Below, in pieces: positions 8,151 through 16,213 of a DNA stretch of 64,000 nucleotides (position 1 is its first letter; each line of letters begins with the position of its first letter). The notes under the pieces are model-generated. The model saw only the letters and a program-made list of their open reading frames with translations, made no database searches and was not told the origin of the DNA. Source of the DNA: Ignavibacteriota bacterium. GTDB lineage: Bacteria; Bacteroidota; Ignavibacteria; Kapaibacteriales; UBA2268. The stretch is taken from assembly GCA_019637995.1 (NCBI GenBank), contig JAHBUQ010000001.1, positions 310,001 through 374,000 of the forward strand, given 5' to 3'. The translations under genes and the position numbers were made by a program.

Positions 8151-10043
8151 ATGAAAAGATTATTATATATAATCATTTTAATTACTCTTCCCATGTATTC
8201 TCAGAATAAATGGGAAATGACACGGAATGTCAATTCAGTTCCTAAAAAGTTAGAATGTCCCGACAGTAATAACTGTTTTGTTACTGTACAATTTGGTGAA
8301 AACTGGACAAATTATCAAGCTATTTATAAATCTGAAGACCAGGGTAATAGTTGGTATTTATTAAGTAAATTTGAGAATAATTTATATAGTTCAGACATGA
8401 GCTGTCACGACAGTTCAAGTATATTCTTATCTTATAATTATACTGATACGATATTAAAATCAACAAATTCAGGACAGGATTTTGAGTTAATTAATCTAAA
8501 TTTAAGAAGTAGGATAGGTATTGAATATGTTTCGATGTATAATAAAGATGTTGGGGTACTAACAAATACTTTCATACTTATTACTAAAGACGGATGGGAG
8601 TCATTTAAGGAATTTAGATTGGATACTTCTTATGGTAAAATTATGTCTTATAGAAATCCCGTAATGGTGAATGACTCAATTCTATATGTAACGGTAGGCA
8701 AAGGAGGTGTAAATATATTGCAACTCAATATAAATAGTTTAGAGTATTCATTATATAAGGTTGATGTGAATTCATTTTACTCAGGCAATCTTTGCAAGGT
8801 TACTGAAAAATTATTTTTCATTTGCGGTTGGAGTAATGATATTGCAGGAGGTTCTTGTAGAGATGCGATATATAAAAGCACGGACGGAGGCAAGAACTGG
8901 CGAAGGGTATTGGATTTGTATAATGACCGAAAATTTAACGATACACTAAGAAACCCATTTGGTTTGCAACAAATTGCATTTAAAGACAGTTTAACAGGTA
9001 TAGCAGTAGGTCAGTTCGGTACGATTATTTATACTTATGACGGTGGTGAGTCCTGGATTTATGAAAGTGTAAACCCACCAGGAATAAGAACCCCGGCAAC
9101 CATGATGGTACGATATGCCGGTACGGTACCAATTATAGCAACATTTTTTGGACATTTATTCCGTATGGTAGAAGATAATTTAGCGCCTGGTCTTGAGGAC
9201 ATATATACAATAAGCGGTAGAGTTTGGGAAGGAGATAAAGGTCAGCCCAATATACCTGTTTTTCTTGGTTATCGTGTAACAATGACAGATACTGATGGTT
9301 ACTATAAATTTACCCGTCTAAAAAAAGGTTCATACACAGTTAAAGCAATGAACAAATATCATGATAACCCTTTATCAAAATTTTACTACAAACCCTTTGA
9401 ATATTCACCCTTACAGTATGATATAGAGCTTACCCACGATACGAGTGGTTTCGATTTTAATGCAACTGATTTACGCACATACCACACTATTAGCGGCTAT
9501 GTTGTAGATACGGACGGCAAAGGTATGGCAGATATAGATGTCCGCTTTGCCCGTTCAGTACTAACCCCTGACGGTTTAGGTCTTGCAGACACGATAACTA
9601 AAACCGACGCTACGGGCAAATTTGAATTCCTGAATATAGAATCTTATAAAACCTGGGACATCACTCCAGTTCATGATAATTTCAAGTTTTCACCATTAAA
9701 GCATACAGTCCGGCTTATAAGTAACGATTCAACCGATTTGAAATTTACGGGTACACCTACCACCAGTGTATGGGAGAGCAGTGAGGATAGGGGAATTGTA
9801 GTAAGCCCCAACCCCGCAAGTGATTTTATTACAATTTCTATCCCTGAAATCAACCATAGGGTTAACCCTATGGTTGATAAAGTGCAAATATTCGATATGC
9901 TTGGATTGGAAGTCATATCCACCCCGTCAGCTTCGCAGCCACCCACGGGTGAGGGGAATTTAAAAATTGATGTTTCGCATCTGCCGGCGGGAGTGTATTT
10001 CATCCGTATTGGCAATATTGTGGAGAAATTTGTGAAGATTTAA
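8151..10043 (+). CDS. T9SS-secreted protein with YCF48/BNR-like repeats, two carboxypeptidase-regulatory-like domains and a sorting domain
   Basis: Predicted extracellular protein of 630 residues. A signal peptide covers residues 1-17. Residues 20-345 hold beta-propeller repeats of YCF48/sialidase type, marked by SEDQGNSW, STDGGKNW and YDGGESW. Two carboxypeptidase-regulatory/Cna-B-like beta-sandwiches follow (ISGRVWEGDKG near 353 and ISGYVVDTDGKG near 449). The C-terminal sorting domain covers about 550-630 (VSPNPASDFITI ... VEKFVKI), which sends the protein through T9SS. The ATG at 8151 has no clear ribosome site. The sorting-domain DNA contains a 30-bp palindrome (9849-9878) and is almost duplicated upstream in relic 1. 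The cargo's function is unknown. Confidence 0.85.
   Translation: MKRLLYIIILITLPMYSQNKWEMTRNVNSVPKKLECPDSNNCFVTVQFGENWTNYQAIYKSEDQGNSWYLLSKFENNLYSSDMSCHDSSSIFLSYNYTDTILKSTNSGQDFELINLNLRSRIGIEYVSMYNKDVGVLTNTFILITKDGWESFKEFRLDTSYGKIMSYRNPVMVNDSILYVTVGKGGVNILQLNINSLEYSLYKVDVNSFYSGNLCKVTEKLFFICGWSNDIAGGSCRDAIYKSTDGGKNWRRVLDLYNDRKFNDTLRNPFGLQQIAFKDSLTGIAVGQFGTIIYTYDGGESWIYESVNPPGIRTPATMMVRYAGTVPIIATFFGHLFRMVEDNLAPGLEDIYTISGRVWEGDKGQPNIPVFLGYRVTMTDTDGYYKFTRLKKGSYTVKAMNKYHDNPLSKFYYKPFEYSPLQYDIELTHDTSGFDFNATDLRTYHTISGYVVDTDGKGMADIDVRFARSVLTPDGLGLADTITKTDATGKFEFLNIESYKTWDITPVHDNFKFSPLKHTVRLISNDSTDLKFTGTPTTSVWESSEDRGIVVSPNPASDFITISIPEINHRVNPMVDKVQIFDMLGLEVISTPSASQPPTGEGNLKIDVSHLPAGVYFIRIGNIVEKFVKI
9849..9878. 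repeat. 30-bp perfect palindrome, copy 2
   Basis: Identical to 7764-7793 and located in frame within the sorting-domain coding part of the 8151 gene, encoding INHRVNPMVD. The same position in the 25079, 41211 and 43759 genes holds other palindromes. Confidence 0.9.
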
Positions 10044-10050
10044 AAATACC

Positions 10051-10085
10051 GTAGGGGCAGGTTCGGAACCTGCCCTTACTTTTTT
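10051..10085. repeat. Palindromic repeat, possible terminator of the 8151 gene
   Basis: Arms GTAGGGGCAGGTT (10051-10063) and AACCTGCCCTTAC (10067-10079) pair over 13 positions with one G-T wobble around a CGG loop. A T-rich run follows at 10080-10085, so it can end transcription of the cargo gene that stops 8 bp upstream. The sequence has the same pattern (GTAGGGRCAGG ... CCTGYCC) as the in-frame palindromes at 25184-25203 and 7836-7859. It is therefore also a member of a dispersed repeat family. Confidence 0.7.
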
Positions 10086-10141
10086 ATAAATCCGTGAAAT
10101 CCCTCAATTCGAATAATCTGCAATTCAGATATCAATATTAA

Positions 10142-10170
10142 ACATCCGATGTTTCAAAAACATCGGATGT
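10142..10170. repeat. Intergenic palindrome, 13-bp arms
   Basis: ACATCCGATGTTT (10142-10154) and its exact complement (10158-10170) are separated by CAA. No T-run follows, so it is not a standard terminator. It lies in the 320-bp gap between the 8151 and 10364 genes, about 20 bp before a short relic that reads like a sorting-domain tail. Confidence 0.75.
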
Positions 10171-10190
10171 ATGATGATTAAATTAACACT

Positions 10191-10226
10191 ATGGTAGAGA
10201 AATTTGTAATACTTTCCAAAAATTGA
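10191..10226 (+). pseudogene. Possible third sorting-domain tail relic
   Basis: The frame reads TMVEKFVILSKN and then stops. The VEKFV core matches the last residues of the sorting domains at 10043 (VEKFVKI) and 7946 (VEKFVKM). Only about 20 bp match, and upstream of 10182 the frame is closed, so this is tentative. The rest of 10227-10363 is AT-rich and shows nothing else. Confidence 0.3.
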
Positions 10227-10363
10227 ACATAATCGCATTTTTTCAAAATTAGCATTAAACGAATTTAGAAATATTTATCAAAATTATTGATAATAATAAT
10301 ATTAGTTTTATATTGCATTATTAAAAATTGCAATTTTATTTTTTTATTTATTTAGGTGATTTA

Positions 10364-12007
10364 ATGATTCAATTAAAGAATATTATTATAGGTTTATTTC
10401 TGTTGTTGTTCACAATCAACTCATCTGACGCTTGTACCAATTTTCTTGTTACGAAGGGTGCATCAGTTGATGGCTCAACTATGATTACTTACAATGCTGA
10501 TGCCGGCGGATTTATGGAGCCGCTTGTATATATTCCTGCACAAAAATGGGAACCAAACGATTCACTCGAAGTATATGACTGGGATACAGAAAAGTATTTG
10601 GGTAAAATCAAGCAAGCACCTGAAACCTATCTTGTGATTGGTAATATAAATGAATATCAGGTTTCTATTGGCGAAACAACATTTACAGGCAGGAAAGAAC
10701 TTCAGGACACAAACGGCATTATGGATTACGGCAGTTTGATTAGGATCACTCTTCAACGTGCCAAAACAGCACGCGAAGCAATTAAAGTAATGGGCGACCT
10801 TGTCGAAGAGAACGGATATTATTCCACAGGCGAATCGTTCTCAATTGCAGACCCTAACGAAGTATGGGTTCTTGAAATGATTGGTAAAGGCGGCAAAGAA
10901 AAAGGCGCCGTTTGGGTAGCCGTCAAAATTCCTGATGGGTACGTTTCAGCACATGCAAATCAGGCACGTATCAGAAAATTCCCTTTGAATGACCCTGAAA
11001 ATTGTATTTATTCAAAAGATGTAATCTCATTTGCACAGGCAAACGGATATTACGACCCCAAAAAAGATGGCGATTTCTCATTTGTTGATGCTTACTGCCC
11101 GCTTGACCCTCCATCATTATTATTCTGCGAGGGCAGAGTTTGGAGTTTATTCCGTAATGCAGCACCATCAATGAATTTATCGGCTGATTACTGGCGTTGT
11201 GTGGAAGGAGCAGAACCATATCCATTGTATATTAAGCCCGATAAAAAATTAACTGTTGCTGATGTTTTTGATTTATTCCGCGACCATTTTGACGGTACTG
11301 AATTTGACCTCAAAACAAGTCTTGCAGCCGAACCTTACGGCAATCCTGTTCGCTGGAAAGGTCTAACTTTCAAAGTCGAAGGTGATACAACTCAATACGC
11401 TTGGGAAAGACCAATTTCCACCCAGCAGACTGCATTTTCATTCGTTTCACAGATGCGTTCATGGCTTCCGAATGAAATTGGTGGAGTATTCTGGTATGGT
11501 GTAGATGATAATTACACAAACGTTTATATTCCGATATATTGTGCTAATTTAGCACCTCCACCATCATCACAAGGATATTCAATAAGTGAATTCAGCTTAA
11601 ATTCTGCATTTTGGGTATTCAATCTGGTAGCAAATCTTGCTTATAATAAGTTTAAATTTGCTTATGAAGATATTAAAATTGTGCAATCTGAGCTTGAAAA
11701 TAAATTCTTTGCGTTCCAGCCGGCTGTTGAGTCTGCCGCTCAGGAACTGTACAAAAAAGATAAAAATTTAGCAGTACAGTATCTCACCGATTATTCTAAT
11801 AGTCAGTTTGAACTTTCAGTCGTAAGATGGCGTCAGCTTTGGGAAGATATGGTTATGAAATATAACGATGGTTATATCAATAATGTAAAAGAAGCAGGTG
11901 GAAGACATCCTAAGAGTGCAGGTTACAGCAATGAATTCCTTAAAAGAGTAGTGAAAGAGCGTCCGGGCTACCACGAAGTAAAGTGGAGAAAAAATAAGAA
12001 AGATTAA
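10364..12007 (+). CDS. C69 (U34) family dipeptidase, exported
   Basis: Ntn-hydrolase of peptidase family C69 with 547 residues. The ATG at 10364 is chosen because AGGTGA (10354-10359) precedes it. A signal peptide of about 23 residues ends just before Cys24 (SSDACTNFLVTKGASVDGS). That Cys is the family's N-terminal nucleophile, exposed after cleavage. Typical C69 segments follow (GETTFTGR, YYSTGESFSIADPNEVWVLE, HANQARI, PLYIKPDKKLTVADVFDLFRDHFDGT). It likely cleaves dipeptides in the periplasm or outside the cell. It stands alone between the T9SS region and an endonuclease-like gene. Confidence 0.88.
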   Translation: MIQLKNIIIGLFLLLFTINSSDACTNFLVTKGASVDGSTMITYNADAGGFMEPLVYIPAQKWEPNDSLEVYDWDTEKYLGKIKQAPETYLVIGNINEYQVSIGETTFTGRKELQDTNGIMDYGSLIRITLQRAKTAREAIKVMGDLVEENGYYSTGESFSIADPNEVWVLEMIGKGGKEKGAVWVAVKIPDGYVSAHANQARIRKFPLNDPENCIYSKDVISFAQANGYYDPKKDGDFSFVDAYCPLDPPSLLFCEGRVWSLFRNAAPSMNLSADYWRCVEGAEPYPLYIKPDKKLTVADVFDLFRDHFDGTEFDLKTSLAAEPYGNPVRWKGLTFKVEGDTTQYAWERPISTQQTAFSFVSQMRSWLPNEIGGVFWYGVDDNYTNVYIPIYCANLAPPPSSQGYSISEFSLNSAFWVFNLVANLAYNKFKFAYEDIKIVQSELENKFFAFQPAVESAAQELYKKDKNLAVQYLTDYSNSQFELSVVRWRQLWEDMVMKYNDGYINNVKEAGGRHPKSAGYSNEFLKRVVKERPGYHEVKWRKNKKD

Positions 12008-12036
12008 TTTTTAAAAAAAAATAATCCGATAATTTT

Positions 12037-12095
12037 AAGTTGTTACAAAAGTTATTTGACTATCATGATTTAATAGTTTACTTTTGTAGCAACTT
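12037..12095. repeat. Large inverted repeat flanking a promoter
   Basis: A 16-bp arm, AAGTTGTTACAAAAGT (12037-12052), and ACTTTTGTAGCAACTT (12080-12095) are complementary with one mismatch and are 27 bp apart. The right arm contains the -7 box of the 12122 promoter, and the left arm ends just before its -33 box. It could be an operator or loop site for the endonuclease-like gene. Alternatively it could terminate the C69 gene, since TTTAT follows the right arm. Confidence 0.6.
12055..12086 (+). promoter_or_regulatory. Bacteroidota-type promoter for the ATP-cone/nuclease gene
   Basis: TTTG (12055-12058), 20 bp, TACTTTTG (12079-12086) fits the -33 TTTG / -7 TAnnTTTG consensus exactly. The start codon is at 12122, giving an expected leader of about 25-30 nt. 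Confidence 0.65.
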
Positions 12096-12121
12096 TTTAT
12101 ATATATTGAAAAATAAATAAT

Positions 12122-12955
12122 ATGAGTTCGAATCATTTAATAGTTAAAGCGAGTGGGGAGAAGGAACATTTTGATATTTCTAAACTGGAAAATTCACTAA
12201 AACGCTCCGGTGCTGATGATTTCACCGTCTCGCAGGTATTGCAGGAAATCACAGATTGGATTTTTAATGGTGCAACCACAAGAGAAATTTATAAGCGGGC
12301 TTTTAACGCACTTAAAAAAAAGAAACTCTCGACTGCAGCACGTTACAGCCTTAAAAAAGGACTGATGGAATTAGGTCCTTCAGGATATCCATTTGAGCAT
12401 TTTATAGGTCAGCTTTTGAAATATCAGGGATTTGAAGTTCAGGTTGGTGTAATGGTCCAGGGGCAGTGCATTAGTCATGAAGTAGATGTTGTAGCAACAA
12501 GTGGTAATAAGCAAAATTTGATTGAATGTAAATTCTATAATACTCAAGGCAAATTTGCAAATGTTCAGGTGCCGCTTTATATTCGCTCAAGGGTTGATGA
12601 TATAATTAAAAAACGTAAAGCACTTCCGGAATATAAAGATACAGAATTCTATGGATGGATTATTACAAATACGAGATTCACCAGTGATGCTGAAGAATTT
12701 GGCAAATGCTCAGGTTTGCATTTAATGGGATGGGATTATCCGACTACTCACAGCCTTAAGGCAATGATAGAAAAGAACAGTTATTTTCCAGTTACTGTGC
12801 TGAATTCTATAGAGAAATTCTATCTTAAAGCACTTCTGAAAAACGGAATTGTAGTATGTCACCAAATACAACAAAATCCAAATACTCTTTTGGAAGTAGG
12901 TATAAAAGAATCTAAAATCAATAGAATTCTCAATGAAGTTGAGGCTCTCTGTTAA
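12122..12955 (+). CDS. ATP-cone domain fused to a PD-(D/E)xK restriction-endonuclease-like domain
   Basis: Protein of 277 residues with two parts. Residues 5-85 form an ATP-cone (LIVKASGEKEHFDISKLENSL, then TTREIYKRAFNALKKK), the nucleotide-sensing module of ribonucleotide reductases and NrdR. Residues 88-210 form a Mrr-like nuclease fold with the catalytic set Glu120-x-Asp122 and Glu135-x-Lys137 (HEVDVVATSG, then LIECKFYN). All expected catalytic residues are present, so it is probably an active, ATP/dATP-gated DNA nuclease; that is inference. It has its own promoter at 12055-12086 inside a large inverted repeat. No methylase is nearby, so a classical restriction role is unlikely. Confidence 0.8.
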   Translation: MSSNHLIVKASGEKEHFDISKLENSLKRSGADDFTVSQVLQEITDWIFNGATTREIYKRAFNALKKKKLSTAARYSLKKGLMELGPSGYPFEHFIGQLLKYQGFEVQVGVMVQGQCISHEVDVVATSGNKQNLIECKFYNTQGKFANVQVPLYIRSRVDDIIKKRKALPEYKDTEFYGWIITNTRFTSDAEEFGKCSGLHLMGWDYPTTHSLKAMIEKNSYFPVTVLNSIEKFYLKALLKNGIVVCHQIQQNPNTLLEVGIKESKINRILNEVEALC

Positions 12956-13027
12956 TAATTAATTTAATAATATTTGCAATATTATTTTATATCAGTTGTT
13001 GATATATTTTTAATTTTAGGAAATTCT

Positions 13028-13606
13028 ATGAGTTATTTCGTGCACGAGTCAAGCTATGTAGATGACGGATGTGAAATAGGTGAGGGAACAAAAATATGGC
13101 ATTTCAGTCATGTTCAATCAAATGCCATAATTGGTATAAAGTGTGTTTTGGGGCAGAATGTAAATGTTGGCAATAATGTAAAAATTGGAAATTTCTGCAA
13201 GATTCAGAATAATGTCTCAATTTATGAAGGTGTTGAGCTTGAAGATTATGTGTTTTGTGGTCCTTCAATGGTATTTACAAATGTAATTGACCCAAGATGT
13301 AAATATCCCCAGGTTGGTTCTGAGTTTTATCATCGAACCCTTATCCGTGAAGGTGCTTCAATTGGTGCTAATGCCACAATTATTTGCGGGAATACTATCG
13401 GTAAGCATTCTTTTATTGCTGCAGGTTCGGTAGTAACAAAAGATGTACCTGACTATGCAATGATAGTAGGTGTTCCCGGAAAAATAGTCGGATGGGTGAG
13501 TGAAGCCGGCACTAAGCTGAAATTCGATGATTCAGGTTTTGCTTTTTGTGAAAAATCAAATCGAAAATATAGATTTGATGGCTTAAATGTACTGGATATT
13601 GCCTGA
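13028..13606 (+). CDS. Left-handed beta-helix N-acetyltransferase (WbpD/WlbB-like)
   Basis: Hexapeptide-repeat acyltransferase of 192 residues, closest in pattern to WbpD/WlbB, which acetylate the 3-amino group of UDP-2-acetamido-3-amino-glucuronate for surface polysaccharides. The ATG at 13028 follows AGGA (13018-13021) by 6 bp; an upstream in-frame TTG lacks support. The repeat units run from about residue 8 to 145 (GCEIGEGTKIWHFSHV, GQNVNVGNNVKIGNFCKIQNNV, GNTIGKHSFIAAGSVVTKDV). The usual partner genes (aminotransferase, dehydrogenase) are not in the window, so the exact sugar substrate is uncertain. Confidence 0.8.
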   Translation: MSYFVHESSYVDDGCEIGEGTKIWHFSHVQSNAIIGIKCVLGQNVNVGNNVKIGNFCKIQNNVSIYEGVELEDYVFCGPSMVFTNVIDPRCKYPQVGSEFYHRTLIREGASIGANATIICGNTIGKHSFIAAGSVVTKDVPDYAMIVGVPGKIVGWVSEAGTKLKFDDSGFAFCEKSNRKYRFDGLNVLDIA

Positions 13607-13651
13607 ATTTATGAGAATTTTCATGATTTTTTAACAAATATATGATATGTC

Positions 13652-14272
13652 ATGATTTGCCCACTCTGTAAAGACAGACTTTCAAATTTAATTGATGAAT
13701 TTTATTATCAATGCATCTTATGTGACTCTTTCGTAAAGGAAAGTAAGTACTACTTGAATCAAGAGGAAGAAGTTGCTTATTACAAGCTGCACAATAACGA
13801 CGTAAACGATTTCGGATACCGGAATTTTACATCTCCTGTAACTAATACTGTTTTAGAAAAATTCAACTCTACTCATTTGGGGCTTGATTATGGATGTGGA
13901 ACAGGACCTGTAATATCAAAAATGCTTGGGGATGCTGGTTATAAAGTTATACTCTATGACCCGTTTTTTTTTTCGAATGATGATTATTTGAATCATAAAT
14001 ATGATTATATTTTCAGTTGTGAAGTCTTTGAGCATTTTCATCAACCGGCTTATGAAATCGAAAAGTTGCTGAATTTGCTTAAACCTGATGGATATTTGAT
14101 TATTATGACACTTCTTTTTGATATGTCATCTGATTTCAAAACTTGGTTTTACAGAAATGATCCGACACATGTGTTTATATATACTAAGAAAACCATACAT
14201 TTTATTGCCAAAAAATATAATTTGAGAATAGACAAACTAGAAGACAGAATCATTGTACTTCAAAAGATTTAA
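13652..14272 (+). CDS. Class I SAM-dependent methyltransferase with N-terminal zinc ribbon
   Basis: Methyltransferase of 206 residues. Cys3, Cys6, Cys21 and Cys24 form a probable zinc ribbon. The SAM-binding motif DYGCGTG lies at residues 79-85, and the post-I segment YDYIFSCEVFEHFHQP is typical of methyltransferase family 23, whose members often act on sugars or small metabolites. It follows the acetyltransferase gene by about 45 bp on the same strand, so a joint role in glycan modification is possible. The substrate is unknown. Confidence 0.78.
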   Translation: MICPLCKDRLSNLIDEFYYQCILCDSFVKESKYYLNQEEEVAYYKLHNNDVNDFGYRNFTSPVTNTVLEKFNSTHLGLDYGCGTGPVISKMLGDAGYKVILYDPFFFSNDDYLNHKYDYIFSCEVFEHFHQPAYEIEKLLNLLKPDGYLIIMTLLFDMSSDFKTWFYRNDPTHVFIYTKKTIHFIAKKYNLRIDKLEDRIIVLQKI

Positions 14273-14307
14273 GTTTATATTAGATTAGTGGAATTATAAA
14301 AAAAAAA

Positions 14308-15603
14308 TTAATCTTTCAGCCATAAATTAGTAAGGCGTACTTTGATTTTCGCTTCAATCCCTTGGTCAGTTGGGTTGTAGTATTGCTTATTGTGATTTTC
14401 AGGCATGTACTGCTCTTTGACAAAATGATTCGGATAGTCGTGAGGATATTTATAGTCTTTGCCATAACCTTCCTTTTTCATCAGCTTGGTAGGTGCGTTT
14501 CGTAAGTGAAGTGGAACAGTTGTATCAGAACCCTTACGAATATCGCTGAGAGCTGAATCAATGGCTAAGTAGGAAGCATTTGATTTTGGTGCAGAGGCTA
14601 AATATGTCACACCTTGAGCTAAATTAATTCTGCATTCAGGCATACCGATAATATGCACTGCCTGAAAAACAGACACAGCCAGGTTCAATGCTCCCGGGTC
14701 TGCATTCCCAATATCCTCACTGGCAAAAATGACCATTCTGCGGGCAATGAATTTCGGGTCTTCGCCTGATTCAAGCATCTTAGCAAGCCAATAGATTGCA
14801 GCATCAGGGTCTGAGCCACGCATTGATTTAATGAACGCTGAAATTGTGTCATAATGTGCCTCGCCTGTTTTATCATAACCCGGAACACGCCTCATAGCTG
14901 CTTTTTCAAGTAAATTTTTATTGATTACAATTTTATTTTCTGTTTTTTCCGGATTTGATTGCTTGATAATATTTTCAACCAAATTTAATGCCGCTCTTGC
15001 ATCACCACCTGAAATAGCAAAAATCACGCTGTAATCTTCAATAATAATCTGATATTGTTTTAATAAAATATCTTCATTAATTGCATGATTTATAATATTT
15101 CTTATATCATCTTCATTTAGCTCGTTTAAGTGATAGACGCGACAGCGCGAGATTAAGGCAGGGTTTACTTCGAATGACGGGTTCTCTGTTGTTGCACCTA
15201 TAAGAGTGATTACACCTCGTTCGACTGCATGAAGCAGGGCATCTTGTTGTGACTTATTAAATCTGTGTATTTCATCTATGAAAAGTACTGTTTTGTTGCC
15301 ATCCTTTTTGCTTGATTCCGCTTTGCCTAGAATTTCCCTGATTTCTTTGACCCCTGATTCAATCGCAGAAATTCGGATAAACTCAAATTTGCCAACATTT
15401 GAGATAAGATATGCAAGTGTTGTTTTTCCCGAGCCGGGAGGACCCCAGAATATCATAGATGGGAAATCGCCATTTTCAAAAAATGAATATAGCGGCATAC
15501 CCTCTCCTGTAAGATGTTCCTGACCGAAGAACTCGTTAAGATTTTTTGGTCGCATTCTGTCAGCAAGGGGCGAATCAGATGTCTTAGTGGTAATTCTGTT
15601 CAT
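14308..15603 (-). CDS. rarA: Replication-associated recombination protein A (RarA/MgsA)
   Basis: AAA+ ATPase of 431 residues that acts at stalled replication forks. Walker A GPPGSGKT lies at residues 54-61; Walker B VLFIDEIHRFNKSQQDALL and sensor 1 GATTENPSFEVN follow. The C-terminal tetramerisation half shows DPDAAIYWLAKMLESGEDP and ASEDIGNADPGAL, both diagnostic of RarA. The start ATG gives MNRITTKTSDSPLADRMRPK, the normal N-terminus for the family. It lies downstream of dps on the same strand, separated by a terminator. Confidence 0.95.
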   Translation of the reverse strand: MNRITTKTSDSPLADRMRPKNLNEFFGQEHLTGEGMPLYSFFENGDFPSMIFWGPPGSGKTTLAYLISNVGKFEFIRISAIESGVKEIREILGKAESSKKDGNKTVLFIDEIHRFNKSQQDALLHAVERGVITLIGATTENPSFEVNPALISRCRVYHLNELNEDDIRNIINHAINEDILLKQYQIIIEDYSVIFAISGGDARAALNLVENIIKQSNPEKTENKIVINKNLLEKAAMRRVPGYDKTGEAHYDTISAFIKSMRGSDPDAAIYWLAKMLESGEDPKFIARRMVIFASEDIGNADPGALNLAVSVFQAVHIIGMPECRINLAQGVTYLASAPKSNASYLAIDSALSDIRKGSDTTVPLHLRNAPTKLMKKEGYGKDYKYPHDYPNHFVKEQYMPENHNKQYYNPTDQGIEAKIKVRLTNLWLKD

Positions 15604-15620
15604 TTTTGTCCGATTCTCAT

Positions 15621-15655
15621 AAAAAAAGGAGCTGTCCTTATAAAGACAGCCCCAA
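15621..15655 (-). terminator. Rho-independent terminator of dps
   Basis: On the minus strand, GGGGCTGTC pairs with GACAGCTCC (one G-T wobble) around an 8-nt loop, followed by seven T residues. It sits between the dps stop (15673) and the rarA start (15603). Confidence 0.85.
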
Positions 15656-15672
15656 ATTAAGAAAAACTAATT

Positions 15673-16146
15673 TTATCCCAAAAAGGCACTATACATCCAT
15701 ACAGATTTTTCTTGCTCGCGTATGTAATCACTCATAAGAGCATTAGTACCTTCATCACCGGTATCAGAAGACAAATTAAGGATATCTCTTTCCATTCTGA
15801 TTAAAATTGAGAAGCTGTTAAGAATACTCTTTACAGCAATTTTTCCTTCTGTTACATCTTTTGCAGTTTTGATTTCTGATTCAGCAATGTAATCTGTGTA
15901 AGTATGTAATGGAGTAAAGCCAAGGGTTAGGATTCTTTCAGCTATCTCGTCAATTTTGAGAAATGCGTCATTATAAAGCTCTTCAAATTTAAGATGAAGC
16001 TCGAAGAATTTCTCTCCTTTGATATTCCAGTGATAACCGCGAAGATTTGAATAAAAAATCTGATAATTGGCAAGTAATTTGTTAAGTTTACTTGCAAGTT
16101 CAGCTGCTTTTGTATTATCGAGACCAATTAAATTGAAACTTGACAT
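15673..16146 (-). CDS. dps: Dps-family ferritin-like DNA protection protein
   Basis: Mini-ferritin of 157 residues that oxidises Fe(II) with peroxide and shields DNA. The inter-subunit ferroxidase ligands are present with exact family spacing: His39, His51, Asp66, Glu70 (GYHWNIKG, ELHLKFEE, KIDEIAERI). The C-terminus (DYIREQEKSVWMYSAFLG) is typical of the Bacteroidota Dps group. It ends in a strong terminator. No OxyR- or PerR-like site could be recognised upstream. Confidence 0.93.
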   Translation of the reverse strand: MSSFNLIGLDNTKAAELASKLNKLLANYQIFYSNLRGYHWNIKGEKFFELHLKFEELYNDAFLKIDEIAERILTLGFTPLHTYTDYIAESEIKTAKDVTEGKIAVKSILNSFSILIRMERDILNLSSDTGDEGTNALMSDYIREQEKSVWMYSAFLG

Positions 16147-16213
16147 TAGCTTAATTCCTTTATTTTATAAACAATTAAATAAGCATCATAAACGATTTAA
16201 TTTAATTTATATT

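Noticed and set aside
12122..12955. NrdR repressor
   Set aside because: It has an ATP-cone but no NrdR zinc ribbon, and the C-terminal part is a PD-(D/E)xK nuclease.
12966..12986. AATAATATT-TGC-AATATTATT hairpin as terminator of the nuclease gene
   Set aside because: Its arms are A/T only and too weak, with no convincing T-run.
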